Shown here one piece after another: positions 1-9,064 of a stretch of DNA of 64,000 nt; within the stretch, counting starts at the first letter, position 1; each line of letters begins with the position of its first letter. Source of the DNA: CBDCWT01 sp965223305 (GTDB lineage: Bacteria; Planctomycetota; Planctomycetia; Pirellulales; Pirellulaceae); the NCBI GenBank assembly GCA_965223305.1, contig CBDCWT010000072.1:22209-86208 (forward strand), written 5' to 3'. A model generated the notes under the pieces. The model did not search any database, had not been told where the DNA came from, and saw only the letters and a list, made by a program, of their open reading frames with translations. Position numbers and translations under genes: made by a program.

Positions 1-2
1 AC

Positions 3-1637
3 TTCAACTTTGCGGTGAAGGTCGTCGAAATTGAAACTGGCCCCGTCATCGCCCAGTACGAGGTCGAACTCGAGTCAGGTCTCAGGCTGTCGAGAATCAC
101 CGGTCTCGCGGACGATCTGGCGATCGCCCTTCGCGTTCCCAGTGTGCGGATCGTGGCGCCGATCCCTGGAAAGAACACGGTCGGGATCGAGGTTCCCAAC
201 GAAGCACGGCAGGTCGTTCGGCTGCGTGAAGTCATCGAAGAAACCAATGGCCGCGCGACCAAGATGAAAATCCCGCTTTTCCTTGGTAAAGATGTCTCCG
301 GTAACCCGCTCACCGTCGATCTGGCGACGCTGCCTCACCTGTTGATTGCCGGCCGCACGGGAACGGGCAAGAGTGTCTGCCTGAATGCCATCATCTCGTC
401 GATCTTGATGACCAAGAAACCGGACGAAGTGCGGTTGTTGATGATCGATCCCAAGATGGTGGAACTGAGCGGTTATGGCCGCCTGCCACATCTTATGCAT
501 CCCGTCGTGACGGACATGAGGAAGGCGGAAGCGATTTTGGCCTGGGCCGTCGACAAGATGGAAGAGCGTTACTCGCTGCTCGCCCGGGCCGGTGTCCGGC
601 ATATCTCGAGCTTCAACCAGCTGGGCGACGAAGAGCTAAGGCGGCGTATGCAGCCGGAAAGCGACGAAGAATGGGAAGCCATCCCCAACCATCTGCCGTT
701 CATCGTGATCGTCGCCGACGAAATGGCCGATCTGATGATGACCGCCGGAAAAGAGGTCGAGCAACACATCATTCGACTTGCCCAGAAGAGCCGGGCGGTG
801 GGAATCCACCTGATCCTGGCAACCCAAAAACCTACGGTGGATGTGATTACGGGGTTGATCAAGTCCAACCTGCCGGCCCGCATTTCGTTTCAGGTCGCCA
901 GCCGCACCGACAGCCGCGTGGTGCTCGACGAAATGGGAGCCGAACGGCTACTGGGCAACGGCGACATGCTGTTTCTGTGGCCCGGCACGAGTACTCTCGT
1001 TCGCGGTCAAGGCACCTATCTGTCTGACGAAGAAATCGACCTGGTCGTCGACAACGTCAGTACTGGCGAACAGAACTTCGTCCAGGAACTAGTTCATCTC
1101 AAGATCCAGGATGAAGAGGCAGGAGGCCCCGGTCCTCTGAAGAAACGCGACGAGCTCTACGAGGCGGCCGTGGATGTCGTGGTCCGTGAGGGGCGGGGTA
1201 GCGTCTCCCTCTTACAGCGGACCTTAGGGGTTGGCTACGGCCGCGGAGCTCGCATGATCGACTATATGGCTGAAGACGGCATCGTGGGTCCCTACGCTGG
1301 CTCGCAGGCTCGCGAAGTGCAGATCTCGCTCGCCGACTGGGAGGCCATGCAGCGTGGGGCAGCTGAGCCGGCTGCCGAGCCCGTCAAGTCACCCGTCCCC
1401 AGTTCGCCTCCAGCCGCCAAACGCAGGTCCAACCGGATCAAACCCGAGCCAGAAGAGCTGGCGCCGGAGGAGGAGGAAATCGAGGACGTTTCGCAAGACA
1501 GCGAAGGTTCGCCCTTCGAGGCCGCTGACGAGTATGAAGAAGAGGAAGAATACGAGTACGACGAAGTCGCCGCGGACGAGGAGGAGGTCTACGACGACGA
1601 GTACGAAGACGACCACTATGGGGCGGAAAGTGCCTAA
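3..1637 (+). CDS. ftsK: DNA translocase FtsK/SpoIIIE, 3' part (5' end outside window)
   Basis: ATP-driven DNA pump that moves chromosome termini through the division septum and activates XerCD. The frame is open from the first bases (reading NFAVKVVEIETGPVIAQYEVEL, the alpha domain), so the true start and the N-terminal membrane domain lie upstream. Walker A is GRTGTGKS (about 351-374; families usually have GATGAGKS) and Walker B is FIVIVADEMADL (about 699-735). The C-terminal gamma winged helix, which reads KOPS/SRS sites, is at about 1150-1330 (ELYEAAVDVVVREGRGSVSLLQ). An unusual tail of about 90 residues, very rich in Glu/Asp, follows the gamma domain. The identification is secure; only the 5' truncation is artificial. 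Confidence 0.95.
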   Translation, partial: FNFAVKVVEIETGPVIAQYEVELESGLRLSRITGLADDLAIALRVPSVRIVAPIPGKNTVGIEVPNEARQVVRLREVIEETNGRATKMKIPLFLGKDVSGNPLTVDLATLPHLLIAGRTGTGKSVCLNAIISSILMTKKPDEVRLLMIDPKMVELSGYGRLPHLMHPVVTDMRKAEAILAWAVDKMEERYSLLARAGVRHISSFNQLGDEELRRRMQPESDEEWEAIPNHLPFIVIVADEMADLMMTAGKEVEQHIIRLAQKSRAVGIHLILATQKPTVDVITGLIKSNLPARISFQVASRTDSRVVLDEMGAERLLGNGDMLFLWPGTSTLVRGQGTYLSDEEIDLVVDNVSTGEQNFVQELVHLKIQDEEAGGPGPLKKRDELYEAAVDVVVREGRGSVSLLQRTLGVGYGRGARMIDYMAEDGIVGPYAGSQAREVQISLADWEAMQRGAAEPAAEPVKSPVPSSPPAAKRRSNRIKPEPEELAPEEEEIEDVSQDSEGSPFEAADEYEEEEEYEYDEVAADEEEVYDDEYEDDHYGAESA

Positions 1638-1801
1638 GTTGACGGCATTTACAGGACCAACAGGGCGGGCCCCTCACCCTGCAGTGCATGCCGCCTGGAG
1701 CTCACCTTCTGTCTGCCCCCCCAAGCCGATTTCTGCCCATAACGCCGGCCAACTGCAAACCGCAAAGTACACTCACAGGAGTTTCCTCGATCGGGTTGAC
1801 G

Positions 1802-1830
1802 TTGACAGCCGATAAATCCATTCGTATCGT
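1802..1830 (+). promoter_or_regulatory. Sigma-70-type promoter for the cimA leader
   Basis: TTGACA at 1802-1807, a 17-bp spacer, then TATCGT at 1825-1830 (4 of 6 to TATAAT). The -35 hexamer is perfect. Transcription would start near 1837, about 50 nt before the leader-peptide ATG. A second TTGACG sits just upstream at 1796. Inferred from sequence match only. Confidence 0.6.
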
Positions 1831-1888
1831 ACACTTTTGATTTGTAACCGACTTTGATGGTCGGCTTCAGCGACCGCTGGAATCCGTC

Positions 1889-1954
1889 ATGCCCAACAGC
1901 CTGCAGACTGTTATCGTCAGCGTTATTATTTGCATCGCCTCCTGCGGGGCTTGA
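1889..1954 (+). CDS. Val/Ile-rich leader peptide (21 codons) of the cimA attenuator
   Basis: A short frame from ATG 1889 to TGA 1952-1954 in which residues 8-16 read VIVSVIICI: three Val and four Ile codons in nine positions. A weak GGA ribosome-binding element is at 1879-1881. A hairpin GGTCG/CGACC (1859-1863/1871-1875) lies before it. The stop codon falls inside the antiterminator strand 1947-1957, and a strong intrinsic terminator begins 32 nt after the stop. This is the arrangement of ilv-type leader peptides in enteric bacteria: ribosome stalling at Val/Ile codons would favour antitermination. No ribosome-profiling or expression evidence is available here. The function is inferred from layout and codon content. 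Confidence 0.7.
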   Translation: MPNSLQTVIVSVIICIASCGA

Positions 1955-1996
1955 GGGCATCGAGTACACAATCGACGACAACGAGCCCTGAGGCCC
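1937..1996 (+). promoter_or_regulatory. Antiterminator and protector hairpins of the cimA attenuator
   Basis: Strand 2, GGGCTTGAGGG (1947-1957), can pair with strand 3, CCCTGAGGCCC (1986-1996). Ten of 11 positions pair (one G-U, one G.G mismatch), and strand 3 is the 5' arm of the terminator. A competing short hairpin, GCCTC (1937-1941) with GGGGC (1946-1950) and a CTGC loop, would sequester strand 2. A ribosome stalled at the Val/Ile codons (1910-1936) would cover the protector arm and free strand 2. A ribosome reaching the stop codon (1952-1954) would cover strand 2. Confidence 0.65.
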
Positions 1997-2018
1997 AGGC
2001 GGGTTTCAGGGTTTTTTT
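1986..2018 (+). terminator. Intrinsic terminator (attenuator) upstream of cimA
   Basis: CCCTGAGGCCC (1986-1996) and GGGTTTCAGGG (2001-2011) form an uninterrupted 11-bp stem, including two G-U pairs, with an AGGC loop. Seven T follow (2012-2018). It lies about 350 bp after ftsK and 70 bp before cimA, so it could also end ftsK transcription. The alternative pairing with 1947-1957 argues for regulated attenuation. Confidence 0.85.
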
Positions 2019-2087
2019 ATTGTAGCCGCAAGATCTTCATCCCCCGGGAGGCTGGCTGAGCTTCCGATCCGAACGAGACGCGAAAAC

Positions 2088-3713
2088 ATGCGAGCGATCC
2101 AAATCTACGACACCACCCTCCGCGACGGAACGCAGCACGAGGGGATCAGTCTCTCCTTAGAGGACAAGCTTCAAATCACCCAGCGTTTAGACGAAATGGG
2201 ATTCGACTACGTCGAAGGAGGCTACCCTCTGTCGAATGACAAAGACGTGGAGTACTTCCGCCGAGCTCAACGTCTATCGCTAAACCACACGAAAGTCTGT
2301 GCCTTCGGCATGACGCGGCGACGCGGAGTTGAGGCGGCGCAAGACCCAGGGATGCAAGCCTTGATTGGCTCGGGGGCACCGGTCTGTACCGTAGTTGGCA
2401 AGACCTGGGACTTCCACGCCACCGAGGTGCTGCGCGTCTCGCTCGAAGAGAACGTCGAAATGATCGCGGACAGCGTCGCCTTCCTCATCAACGCAGGGCG
2501 TGAGGTCATCTACGACGCCGAACACTTCTTCGACGGCTGGAAAGCGAACGCTGAATTTGCCGGCAAAACGCTCTTGGCAGCAGCCCAGGCGGGTGCCCAG
2601 CTAATCGTACTGTGCGACACCAACGGCGGCAGCATGCCCGAGGAAATCGTGGCAGGTGTCCAGGCGGCGCAGGAGGCGCTTCGCGACACCAACGTCCAGG
2701 TGGGCATCCACTGCCACAACGACTGCGAGCTGGCGGTGGCCAATTCGCTGGCCGCAGTGGACGCCGGCGCGGTGCAAGTGCAGGGGACGATCAACGGTTT
2801 CGGGGAACGGTGCGGTAACGTCGACTTGATTTCGGTCCTAGCAAACCTGGCCATCAAGAAGCAGGGCTACCAGGTCCTCGGTGGAACGAACCTCGAACAC
2901 TTAACTGAACTCTCCCGCTTCGTTTACGAAACGGCGAACCTGCACCTCCGCAACCACCAACCCTTCGTCGGCCAAAGCGCCTTCGCGCACAAGGGCGGCA
3001 TGCACGTCCACGCGATCGCGAGGGCGACTGAGAGCTACGAGCATATGAACCCCCACCAGGTTGGTAACGAACGCCGCATCCTGGTCAGCGAGCTGTCCGG
3101 AAGATCGAACATCATCGCGCTGACGACGAAACATCACATCGAGCACGATCGCGAGACGATGGACACGATCCTGTCGCGGGTCGTAGAGCTGGAAAACCGG
3201 GGTTACCAGTTCGAGGCGGCCGGGGCCTCTTTCGACCTGCTGGTCAAACAGTGCGCGGGGACATTTCAACCTCATTTCGACCGCATCAAGTACCACGTCG
3301 AGGTCGGCGCAGGTGAAGATGGAGAGATTCTCACCGAGGCCACCATCAAGATTCGAGTCGATGGCCAAGTCTTGCACGAGGTCGCTGAAGGGGACGGTCC
3401 AGTTAACGCGTTGGACGCAGCGCTGCGAAAAGCCCTGCATCGCAAGTTCCCCGGACTCGCGCAGATGCGGTTGGTCGACTACCGAGTGCGGGCTGTGAAT
3501 TCGGAAGCCGGCACGGCAGCCCGCATTCGAGTGATGATCGAGAGCGGAGATGAATCCGATGTCTGGGGAACGATCGGAGTCAGCGAAAACATCATTGAGG
3601 CGAGTTGGCTGGCTTTGATCGACTCGATTGAATACAAGCTCTACAAGGATGAACTCGACGCCGCGCCTTGCGACCCAAGTACTACGACTTCAGCCGGTGC
3701 GCAAGTTGTTTGA
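2088..3713 (+). CDS. cimA: (R)-citramalate synthase (LeuA/CimA family)
   Basis: Condenses pyruvate with acetyl-CoA to (R)-citramalate, the first step of the threonine-independent isoleucine route. The 541 residues match CimA length. The TIM-barrel start has the DTTLRDGTQ motif (residues 8-16). HCHNDCELAVANS with QGTINGFGERCGN (about residues 208-242) and HKGGMHVHAI (about 301-310) are HMGL-like signatures. The C-terminal part (about 395-530) is the LeuA-type allosteric domain. In this family the long TIM barrel plus this C-terminus favours citramalate synthase over isopropylmalate synthase. It is preceded by the Val/Ile attenuator and followed 72 bp later by valS on the same strand, so cotranscription is likely. 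Confidence 0.88.
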   Translation: MRAIQIYDTTLRDGTQHEGISLSLEDKLQITQRLDEMGFDYVEGGYPLSNDKDVEYFRRAQRLSLNHTKVCAFGMTRRRGVEAAQDPGMQALIGSGAPVCTVVGKTWDFHATEVLRVSLEENVEMIADSVAFLINAGREVIYDAEHFFDGWKANAEFAGKTLLAAAQAGAQLIVLCDTNGGSMPEEIVAGVQAAQEALRDTNVQVGIHCHNDCELAVANSLAAVDAGAVQVQGTINGFGERCGNVDLISVLANLAIKKQGYQVLGGTNLEHLTELSRFVYETANLHLRNHQPFVGQSAFAHKGGMHVHAIARATESYEHMNPHQVGNERRILVSELSGRSNIIALTTKHHIEHDRETMDTILSRVVELENRGYQFEAAGASFDLLVKQCAGTFQPHFDRIKYHVEVGAGEDGEILTEATIKIRVDGQVLHEVAEGDGPVNALDAALRKALHRKFPGLAQMRLVDYRVRAVNSEAGTAARIRVMIESGDESDVWGTIGVSENIIEASWLALIDSIEYKLYKDELDAAPCDPSTTTSAGAQVV

Positions 3714-3785
3714 ACCCGCCACGCCGAACGGTGTCAATATAGGCACTCGCCAATCACATCTACGGAAAATCGATCAACTAGACTA

Positions 3786-6700
3786 ATGACCGCATCCTTC
3801 TCTCCGGAAACCATACCGAATCGTTTCGACTACGGCGCGGCGCAAGATCGCATCTACGAGCAGTGGGAGCAGGCTGGGTACTTCAACGCGGAACCCGACC
3901 CAGACCGAGAGCCGTTCTGCATTGTGATTCCGCCACCGAACGTAACTGGTGCGCTGCACCTCGGGCATGCGCTCAACAACACCTTGCAGGACGTGTTGAT
4001 TCGCCTCAAGCGGATGCAGGGACGGTCCACACTCTGGATGCCCGGCACGGACCATGCGGGCATCGCCACGCAAGCAGTTGTCGAACGTCGACTGAAGGAA
4101 GAGGAACAACAAACCCGGCACGACCTGGGCAGGGAACGCCTGGTCGAGCGAATCTGGAGTTGGAAAGAAGAATACGAGGCCCGGATCCTCGAACAACTGA
4201 AGCGAATGGGCTGCAGCTGTGACTGGCGGCGCACACGCTTCACGCTCGACGAGACCTGCGCCAGCGCCGTACGGCGGACCTTTTACGATCTGTTCGAGCA
4301 AGGGTTGATCTACCGAGGCAAACGGCTGGTCAACTGGGATACCTTTTTGCAGACCGCGGTGAGCGACGATGAAGTCTTTCATACCGCCGTCAAGGGCCAC
4401 TTTTGGCACTTCCGCTATCCGGTGATCGATCCCAAACCGGGTGAACCCGAGTCGGTCACGATTGCCACGACGCGGCCCGAGACCATGCTGGGCGATACCG
4501 CGGTTGCCGTGCACCCGGACCCTGCGAGCGCTCTGGAGAAGCTGGCGGCTGAACTCGAAAGTAAGCACCGCGCAGCACCCGCCAAGGAACAAGATGCGAT
4601 CGCTCAGCAGATCGATAATGTCCAGCGGCGCCGGGACTCGATGCTCGCCGCACTCGAACAACTTCGCGACATGGCGCAGGACGGACGTCGGCTGTTGCTG
4701 CCGCTGCTGGACCGCCCAATTCCCCTGATTACCGATGTGTGGGCCAAACCCGAAATGGGTAGTGGCTGCGTCAAAATCACGCCCGCACACGATCCCAACG
4801 ACTACGAAGTCGGCCTGCGGCAGACGCTGCCGATGATCAACATCCTCAATTCGGACGGCACGTTGAACGACAACGCCGGCCCCTATCAGGGACTCTCGAC
4901 GCAACGAGCTCGCCAACGCGTCGTTGCCGACCTCGAGGCGCGTGGACTGGTGAGCGAAATCGAGGACCGTGAAATCGACTTGGCTCACTCGGATCGCAGC
5001 AAGACGCCGATCGAACCGTATTTGGCGAATCAGTGGTTCGTCAAGATGGACCGTCTGGCGCAGTCCGCCATGGACGCTGTGACGGAACAGCGCGTCGAGA
5101 TATTTCCGCAGCGTTACGCCAAGAGCTACCTCGACTGGCTTGGGGAGAAGCGCGACTGGCCGGTCAGCCGCCAGTTGTGGTGGGGGCATCGGATCCCCAT
5201 CTGGTCGAAGACGATCGGCGACCGTGGCGAATTGGATTCCACGACCAAACAGCTGGACGCACTGCGCGAGGCCCATCCGGAGGAGTTCGCCTACCAGATC
5301 GAGCCACTGCGGGAGGATGGCGTCGACACCGATCCCGACTTGCCACTGGCAGTCGCCCACGCCTGCCTGCTGCGGGACGACGCGGCATCACCGCTGCAGA
5401 AGCTTCAGCAGCTGGGATTTGAGCAGGAAGCAGACGTACTCGATACGTGGTTCAGTTCTGCGCTGTGGCCTCACTCGACCCTCGGGTGGCCGGAGAACAC
5501 CGCCGAGTTATCCTACTTCTACCCGACCAGCGTCCTCATCACGAGCCGCGACATCATTACGTTGTGGGTGGCCCGGATGGTGTTGACGGGGTTGAACAAT
5601 ATGGGCGACGTTCCTTTCCGCGAAGTCTATATCCACCCTAAGATTCTCGACGGCTATGGCGAAACGATGTCGAAGTCAAAGGGCAACGGCGTCGACCCGA
5701 TTGATGTGATCGAGAAGTTCGGCCCGGACGCGTTACGGTTCGGGCTCGCCTTCCTAACGACCGAAACGCAAGACGTTCGCATGCCGGTGCAATTCGAATG
5801 TCCTCATTGCCAATCGCTGATCGATCAGACAAAGAAGAACCGCGAACTGCCGAAGATCGCCTGCCAGAAGTGCGGTGGTGAGTTCTCCACGCAGTGGGCC
5901 CGAAGCGAGCAGGAGCGTCAGCTGCCGCGCGGGCAGGTCGTGAGCGAGCGGTTCGAGCAGGCTCGGAACTTCTCCAACAAACTGTGGAATGCCTCTCGCT
6001 TCACTTTGATGCACCTCAGCGACTTCGAGCCGGATGCAGTCTCCGACGAAGAGCTGACGATCGAGGACCGGTGGATATTGAGCCGGTTGGCCACCGTGAC
6101 GGGGCAGGTCACCGAGGCCCTCGAGTCTTATCACTATTCAGAAGCCACCCGGGTCCTCTACGACTTCGCATGGGATCAATTCTGTAGTTTTTATGTCGAG
6201 ATGTTAAAGGACCGTTTGCAACGGCCGGATACACGGCCGGTTGCTCAGCGCGTGCTCGCGCACACGCTCGACAACCTGCTACGGCTGCTGCATCCTTTCA
6301 TTCCATACATTACCGAGGATGTGTGGCAATTGCTGAACCAGGCCGCTCCACGACGAGGTTTGGATGGTGGTACGACGGCGGTGGCGAGCATCATGATCGC
6401 CCCTTGGCCGGTTGCCGACGCGGCGCGCAGCAATCCAGAAATCGAAGAGCGATTCGCCAGTTTCCAGGCAGTCCTAGGGGCCGTCCGCGAAATCCGCAGC
6501 CGCCAGAACATTTCCCCACAGGTGGAAATTCGCTTCTCGGTGAGGGCACCGCAGTCGACGTGCAACGAATTGGCGCCGTTGAGTTCCTATTTCCAAACGC
6601 TCGCCCGTGCAACGCTCGTCGAGGCCGCGCCCGGCGTGTCCGGCGAGGGTGCGCGTGCCCAGGTGAGCTTGCAGCAGATGGACGTCATCGTCGACCTCAC

Positions 6701-6920
6701 GGGTCTGATCGACGTGTCGGCGGAGATCACCAGAAACGAGCAGCAAGAGAAGAAGTTGCAGGGGCTGATTTCCGGCAAGGAGAAGAAGCTGGCCAACGCC
6801 AACTTTGTCGAGCGGGCACCGGCCGAAGTCGTGCAAGGCGAGCGAGACAGTTTAGCGCAGCTGAAACAGCAGCTCGACCTGGTGCGATCGACATTAACGG
6901 AACTGCGTCAACAAGCGTGA
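3786..6920 (+). CDS. valS: Valyl-tRNA synthetase with two unusual inserts
   Basis: Charges tRNA-Val in the cytoplasm. Class I signatures are present: PPPNVTGALHLGHA (HIGH-type, about residues 50-63) and ETMSKSKGNGVD (KMSKS). The C-terminal coiled coil typical of ValS is at about residues 975-1044. At 1044 residues it is longer than most bacterial ValS. An extra charged coiled-coil-like stretch of about 60 residues (nt about 4525-4705) splits the CP1 editing domain. A four-cysteine zinc-ribbon-like insert, CPHC...CQKCGG (nt about 5799-5880), follows KMSKS. It lies 72 bp after cimA with no terminator seen between them. Identification is certain; the role of the inserts is unknown. Confidence 0.96.
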   Translation: MTASFSPETIPNRFDYGAAQDRIYEQWEQAGYFNAEPDPDREPFCIVIPPPNVTGALHLGHALNNTLQDVLIRLKRMQGRSTLWMPGTDHAGIATQAVVERRLKEEEQQTRHDLGRERLVERIWSWKEEYEARILEQLKRMGCSCDWRRTRFTLDETCASAVRRTFYDLFEQGLIYRGKRLVNWDTFLQTAVSDDEVFHTAVKGHFWHFRYPVIDPKPGEPESVTIATTRPETMLGDTAVAVHPDPASALEKLAAELESKHRAAPAKEQDAIAQQIDNVQRRRDSMLAALEQLRDMAQDGRRLLLPLLDRPIPLITDVWAKPEMGSGCVKITPAHDPNDYEVGLRQTLPMINILNSDGTLNDNAGPYQGLSTQRARQRVVADLEARGLVSEIEDREIDLAHSDRSKTPIEPYLANQWFVKMDRLAQSAMDAVTEQRVEIFPQRYAKSYLDWLGEKRDWPVSRQLWWGHRIPIWSKTIGDRGELDSTTKQLDALREAHPEEFAYQIEPLREDGVDTDPDLPLAVAHACLLRDDAASPLQKLQQLGFEQEADVLDTWFSSALWPHSTLGWPENTAELSYFYPTSVLITSRDIITLWVARMVLTGLNNMGDVPFREVYIHPKILDGYGETMSKSKGNGVDPIDVIEKFGPDALRFGLAFLTTETQDVRMPVQFECPHCQSLIDQTKKNRELPKIACQKCGGEFSTQWARSEQERQLPRGQVVSERFEQARNFSNKLWNASRFTLMHLSDFEPDAVSDEELTIEDRWILSRLATVTGQVTEALESYHYSEATRVLYDFAWDQFCSFYVEMLKDRLQRPDTRPVAQRVLAHTLDNLLRLLHPFIPYITEDVWQLLNQAAPRRGLDGGTTAVASIMIAPWPVADAARSNPEIEERFASFQAVLGAVREIRSRQNISPQVEIRFSVRAPQSTCNELAPLSSYFQTLARATLVEAAPGVSGEGARAQVSLQQMDVIVDLTGLIDVSAEITRNEQQEKKLQGLISGKEKKLANANFVERAPAEVVQGERDSLAQLKQQLDLVRSTLTELRQQA

Positions 6921-6957
6921 CAGCCCACCCGACGGCGAGCCGCAACTGAAGAAGTAC

Positions 6958-7968
6958 ATGGAAAACCAGTCTGCCTCCAAGTCGGACATGCATCAGGCTG
7001 CAAAAGCAGACGTCGAGGCCGTCAAGGCTGTCTACGACCGAATGCCGGAGTCTGTGAACGAACTGAGCGAGTTGGGACATCCACCGCTATACACAGCTGC
7101 TTTGTATCGAAACAACGACGCCGTCGAGTTCTTGCTTGCTCACGGTGCGCGCTGCGACATCTTCGCCTGTGCTTATCTCAATCGTGTATCAGACGCCAGG
7201 AGCCTCCTGCAAGAGAATCCGTCCCTGGTGAACGAACGCAGCGCCGACGGCATGACACCGTTGCACTATGCCGCCCGGGCGGGAAACGCCGACATCTCCG
7301 CTCTGCTCATCAAGCACAACGCGGATGTCAACGCGCGCGACTATGACGGCGGCACCCCGCTGCTCGAAGCGTGTCACGGCGGTCCCTGGAAACGCGAGCC
7401 GGATCAACGAACTATCGAACTACTGCTGAGTCACGCTGCGGAGATTGACCTGCATAGTGCCGCTGCGATGGGCAGAGCGGACCTGATCGAAGCGTTGCTC
7501 GACGCCGACGGAAAACTGATCGATGACCTAAACGACCGCGGCCAGACGCCAATCTACCTGGCCGCGAAGAACAACCAGCTAGAGGCAGTCAAGCTGCTCA
7601 TTCGCCGCGGCGCGGATCCGAACTTGTCTGACGCGGTCGGTACCGCCGCACTTCACCGCACCTCGCAGGAGTGCAGTGACGAGCTCATTCAGTACCTCAT
7701 CGACAACGGCGCCAATGCTCATGTGTGCTGCTACGCGGCATGTGGTGATGAAGACGGACTTCGGGCCGCGCTCGAACGTGCTCCGGAAGCTGCAACGGAG
7801 GTTTTCTATGAATTCTCCGCTGTTCAATACGCGATCCACTGCTGGCAGCTCGGCAGCTTGCGAATACTGCTCCAGCACGGTTGCCGCCTGACCCAAGAAG
7901 ATCAACAGCACATTTTGCGAATAAGCAATAGTGACCAAGAGCTGCTCGCTGACTTGATGGAACTTTGA
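6958..7968 (+). CDS. Ankyrin-repeat protein
   Basis: 336 residues built almost wholly of ankyrin repeats. Recognisable helices include DGMTPLHYAARAGNADISALLIKH (about 97-120) and RGQTPIYLAAKNNQLEAVKLLIRRGADPN (about 193-221). No signal peptide or enzyme domain is visible, so a cytoplasmic protein-binding scaffold is the best guess. It starts 37 bp after valS and overlaps the start region of the following aldo/keto reductase gene, suggesting one transcript. A second gene of similar architecture is at 54005. The specific partner is unknown. Confidence 0.85.
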   Translation: MENQSASKSDMHQAAKADVEAVKAVYDRMPESVNELSELGHPPLYTAALYRNNDAVEFLLAHGARCDIFACAYLNRVSDARSLLQENPSLVNERSADGMTPLHYAARAGNADISALLIKHNADVNARDYDGGTPLLEACHGGPWKREPDQRTIELLLSHAAEIDLHSAAAMGRADLIEALLDADGKLIDDLNDRGQTPIYLAAKNNQLEAVKLLIRRGADPNLSDAVGTAALHRTSQECSDELIQYLIDNGANAHVCCYAACGDEDGLRAALERAPEAATEVFYEFSAVQYAIHCWQLGSLRILLQHGCRLTQEDQQHILRISNSDQELLADLMEL

Positions 7969-7982
7969 AACAGGCGATCGCC

Positions 7983-8891
7983 ATGATCTCTAAGAACCTC
8001 GGGCGCACCGGACTGCCGGTAACGCAGCTGGGCTACGGCAGCATGGGTCTGCGCGGTCCTCGCACATGGGGCGTGCGCGTGGTCGAAGATGAAGCCGCTG
8101 AGCGAGTTCTCAACGCCGTGCTCGATGCCGGCATCAACTTTATCGATACCTCGCCGGACTACGGTGTCAGCGAGGAGCGGATTGGCCGCTACATCAGCAC
8201 GCGTCGTAGCGAATTTTTTTTGGCAACCAAGTGCGGCTGTGTCTACAAGCAGCTGGACGATCGTCTCGAGCTGGATCATGTCTGGAATCGCGACGTCCTG
8301 GAAAGGAACATCGCCACCAGCTTGCAACGTCTGCGAACGGACTATGTCGACATTCTCCAGTTCCATGGAGGGGACGCGGAAACGCTGCAGCGCGAAGGGT
8401 TGATCGAAGCGCTGCGCGACTTCCGCGACCAGGGCCTAATTCGATTCCTGGGCATCTCCAGCTCCCTGCCGCAGTTACCGAGGCTGATTGAGCTGGACGT
8501 GTTCGACACCTTTCAAATCCCCTATTCCTGTCTGGCCCCCCACCATCAAGACTGGATTTCGCGCGCGGCAGCTACGGGTGCGGGGATCATCATCCGCGGC
8601 GGAGTCGCTCAGGGCGGCCCCGACGCGGAAATTCAACGACCGTCGCTGAACGATGTCTGGACTCGGGCCCGGCTTGACGAGCTGTTGCCGGCAGGCATGC
8701 AGCGAGCTGAGTTGATCCTGCGTTTCACCATGGGGCATCCGCATTGCCACACCACGATTGTGGGCACATGCAACTTGCGCCATCTGGCCGAAAACGTTGC
8801 GGCAGCCAAGGCGGGTCCCTTGCCAGGGGAACTTCATCAGCAGGTCGCCGCACGGGTGGCCCAGCTGGCGTCGCCTGACGATCAGAAGTAG
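7983..8891 (+). CDS. Aldo/keto reductase
   Basis: NAD(P)H-dependent oxidoreductase of the AKR superfamily (cytoplasmic TIM barrel). The N-terminus NLGRTGLPVTQLGYGSMGL is typical. The catalytic tetrad is visible: Asp and Tyr in FIDTSPDYGVSE, Lys in LATKCG, and His in ILQFHGG. The ATG at 7983 follows AGGCG at a good distance. A TTG at 7965 overlapping the upstream stop is an alternative that adds six residues. The substrate cannot be read from the sequence. It is the last gene of the valS-ankyrin run. Confidence 0.92.
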   Translation: MISKNLGRTGLPVTQLGYGSMGLRGPRTWGVRVVEDEAAERVLNAVLDAGINFIDTSPDYGVSEERIGRYISTRRSEFFLATKCGCVYKQLDDRLELDHVWNRDVLERNIATSLQRLRTDYVDILQFHGGDAETLQREGLIEALRDFRDQGLIRFLGISSSLPQLPRLIELDVFDTFQIPYSCLAPHHQDWISRAAATGAGIIIRGGVAQGGPDAEIQRPSLNDVWTRARLDELLPAGMQRAELILRFTMGHPHCHTTIVGTCNLRHLAENVAAAKAGPLPGELHQQVAARVAQLASPDDQK

Positions 8892-9064
8892 TTGTGCCGA
8901 GCCCAGAGTCCACTCACAACCTCGTTTGCATTTCACCGGTCGGCAAACTAGGCTTTGTCTCCACAGGGGAAGAGCTGCTGCCGAGGGAGGGCGCCTGCTG
9001 AAGGGAAGGCGAAGCGGCGATGTTGCTGGGGAGGGAAGCGAAGCCGGGAGGGCAAAGCGAAGCA

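Noticed and set aside
1649..1981. Minus-strand open frame of 110 codons across the cimA leader region
   Set aside because: It overlaps the promoter, leader peptide and terminator on the other strand, has no ribosome-binding site and no recognisable family.
3783..5360. Minus-strand open frame of 525 codons
   Set aside because: It is antisense to valS throughout, with codon positions dictated by the real gene; GC-rich shadow.
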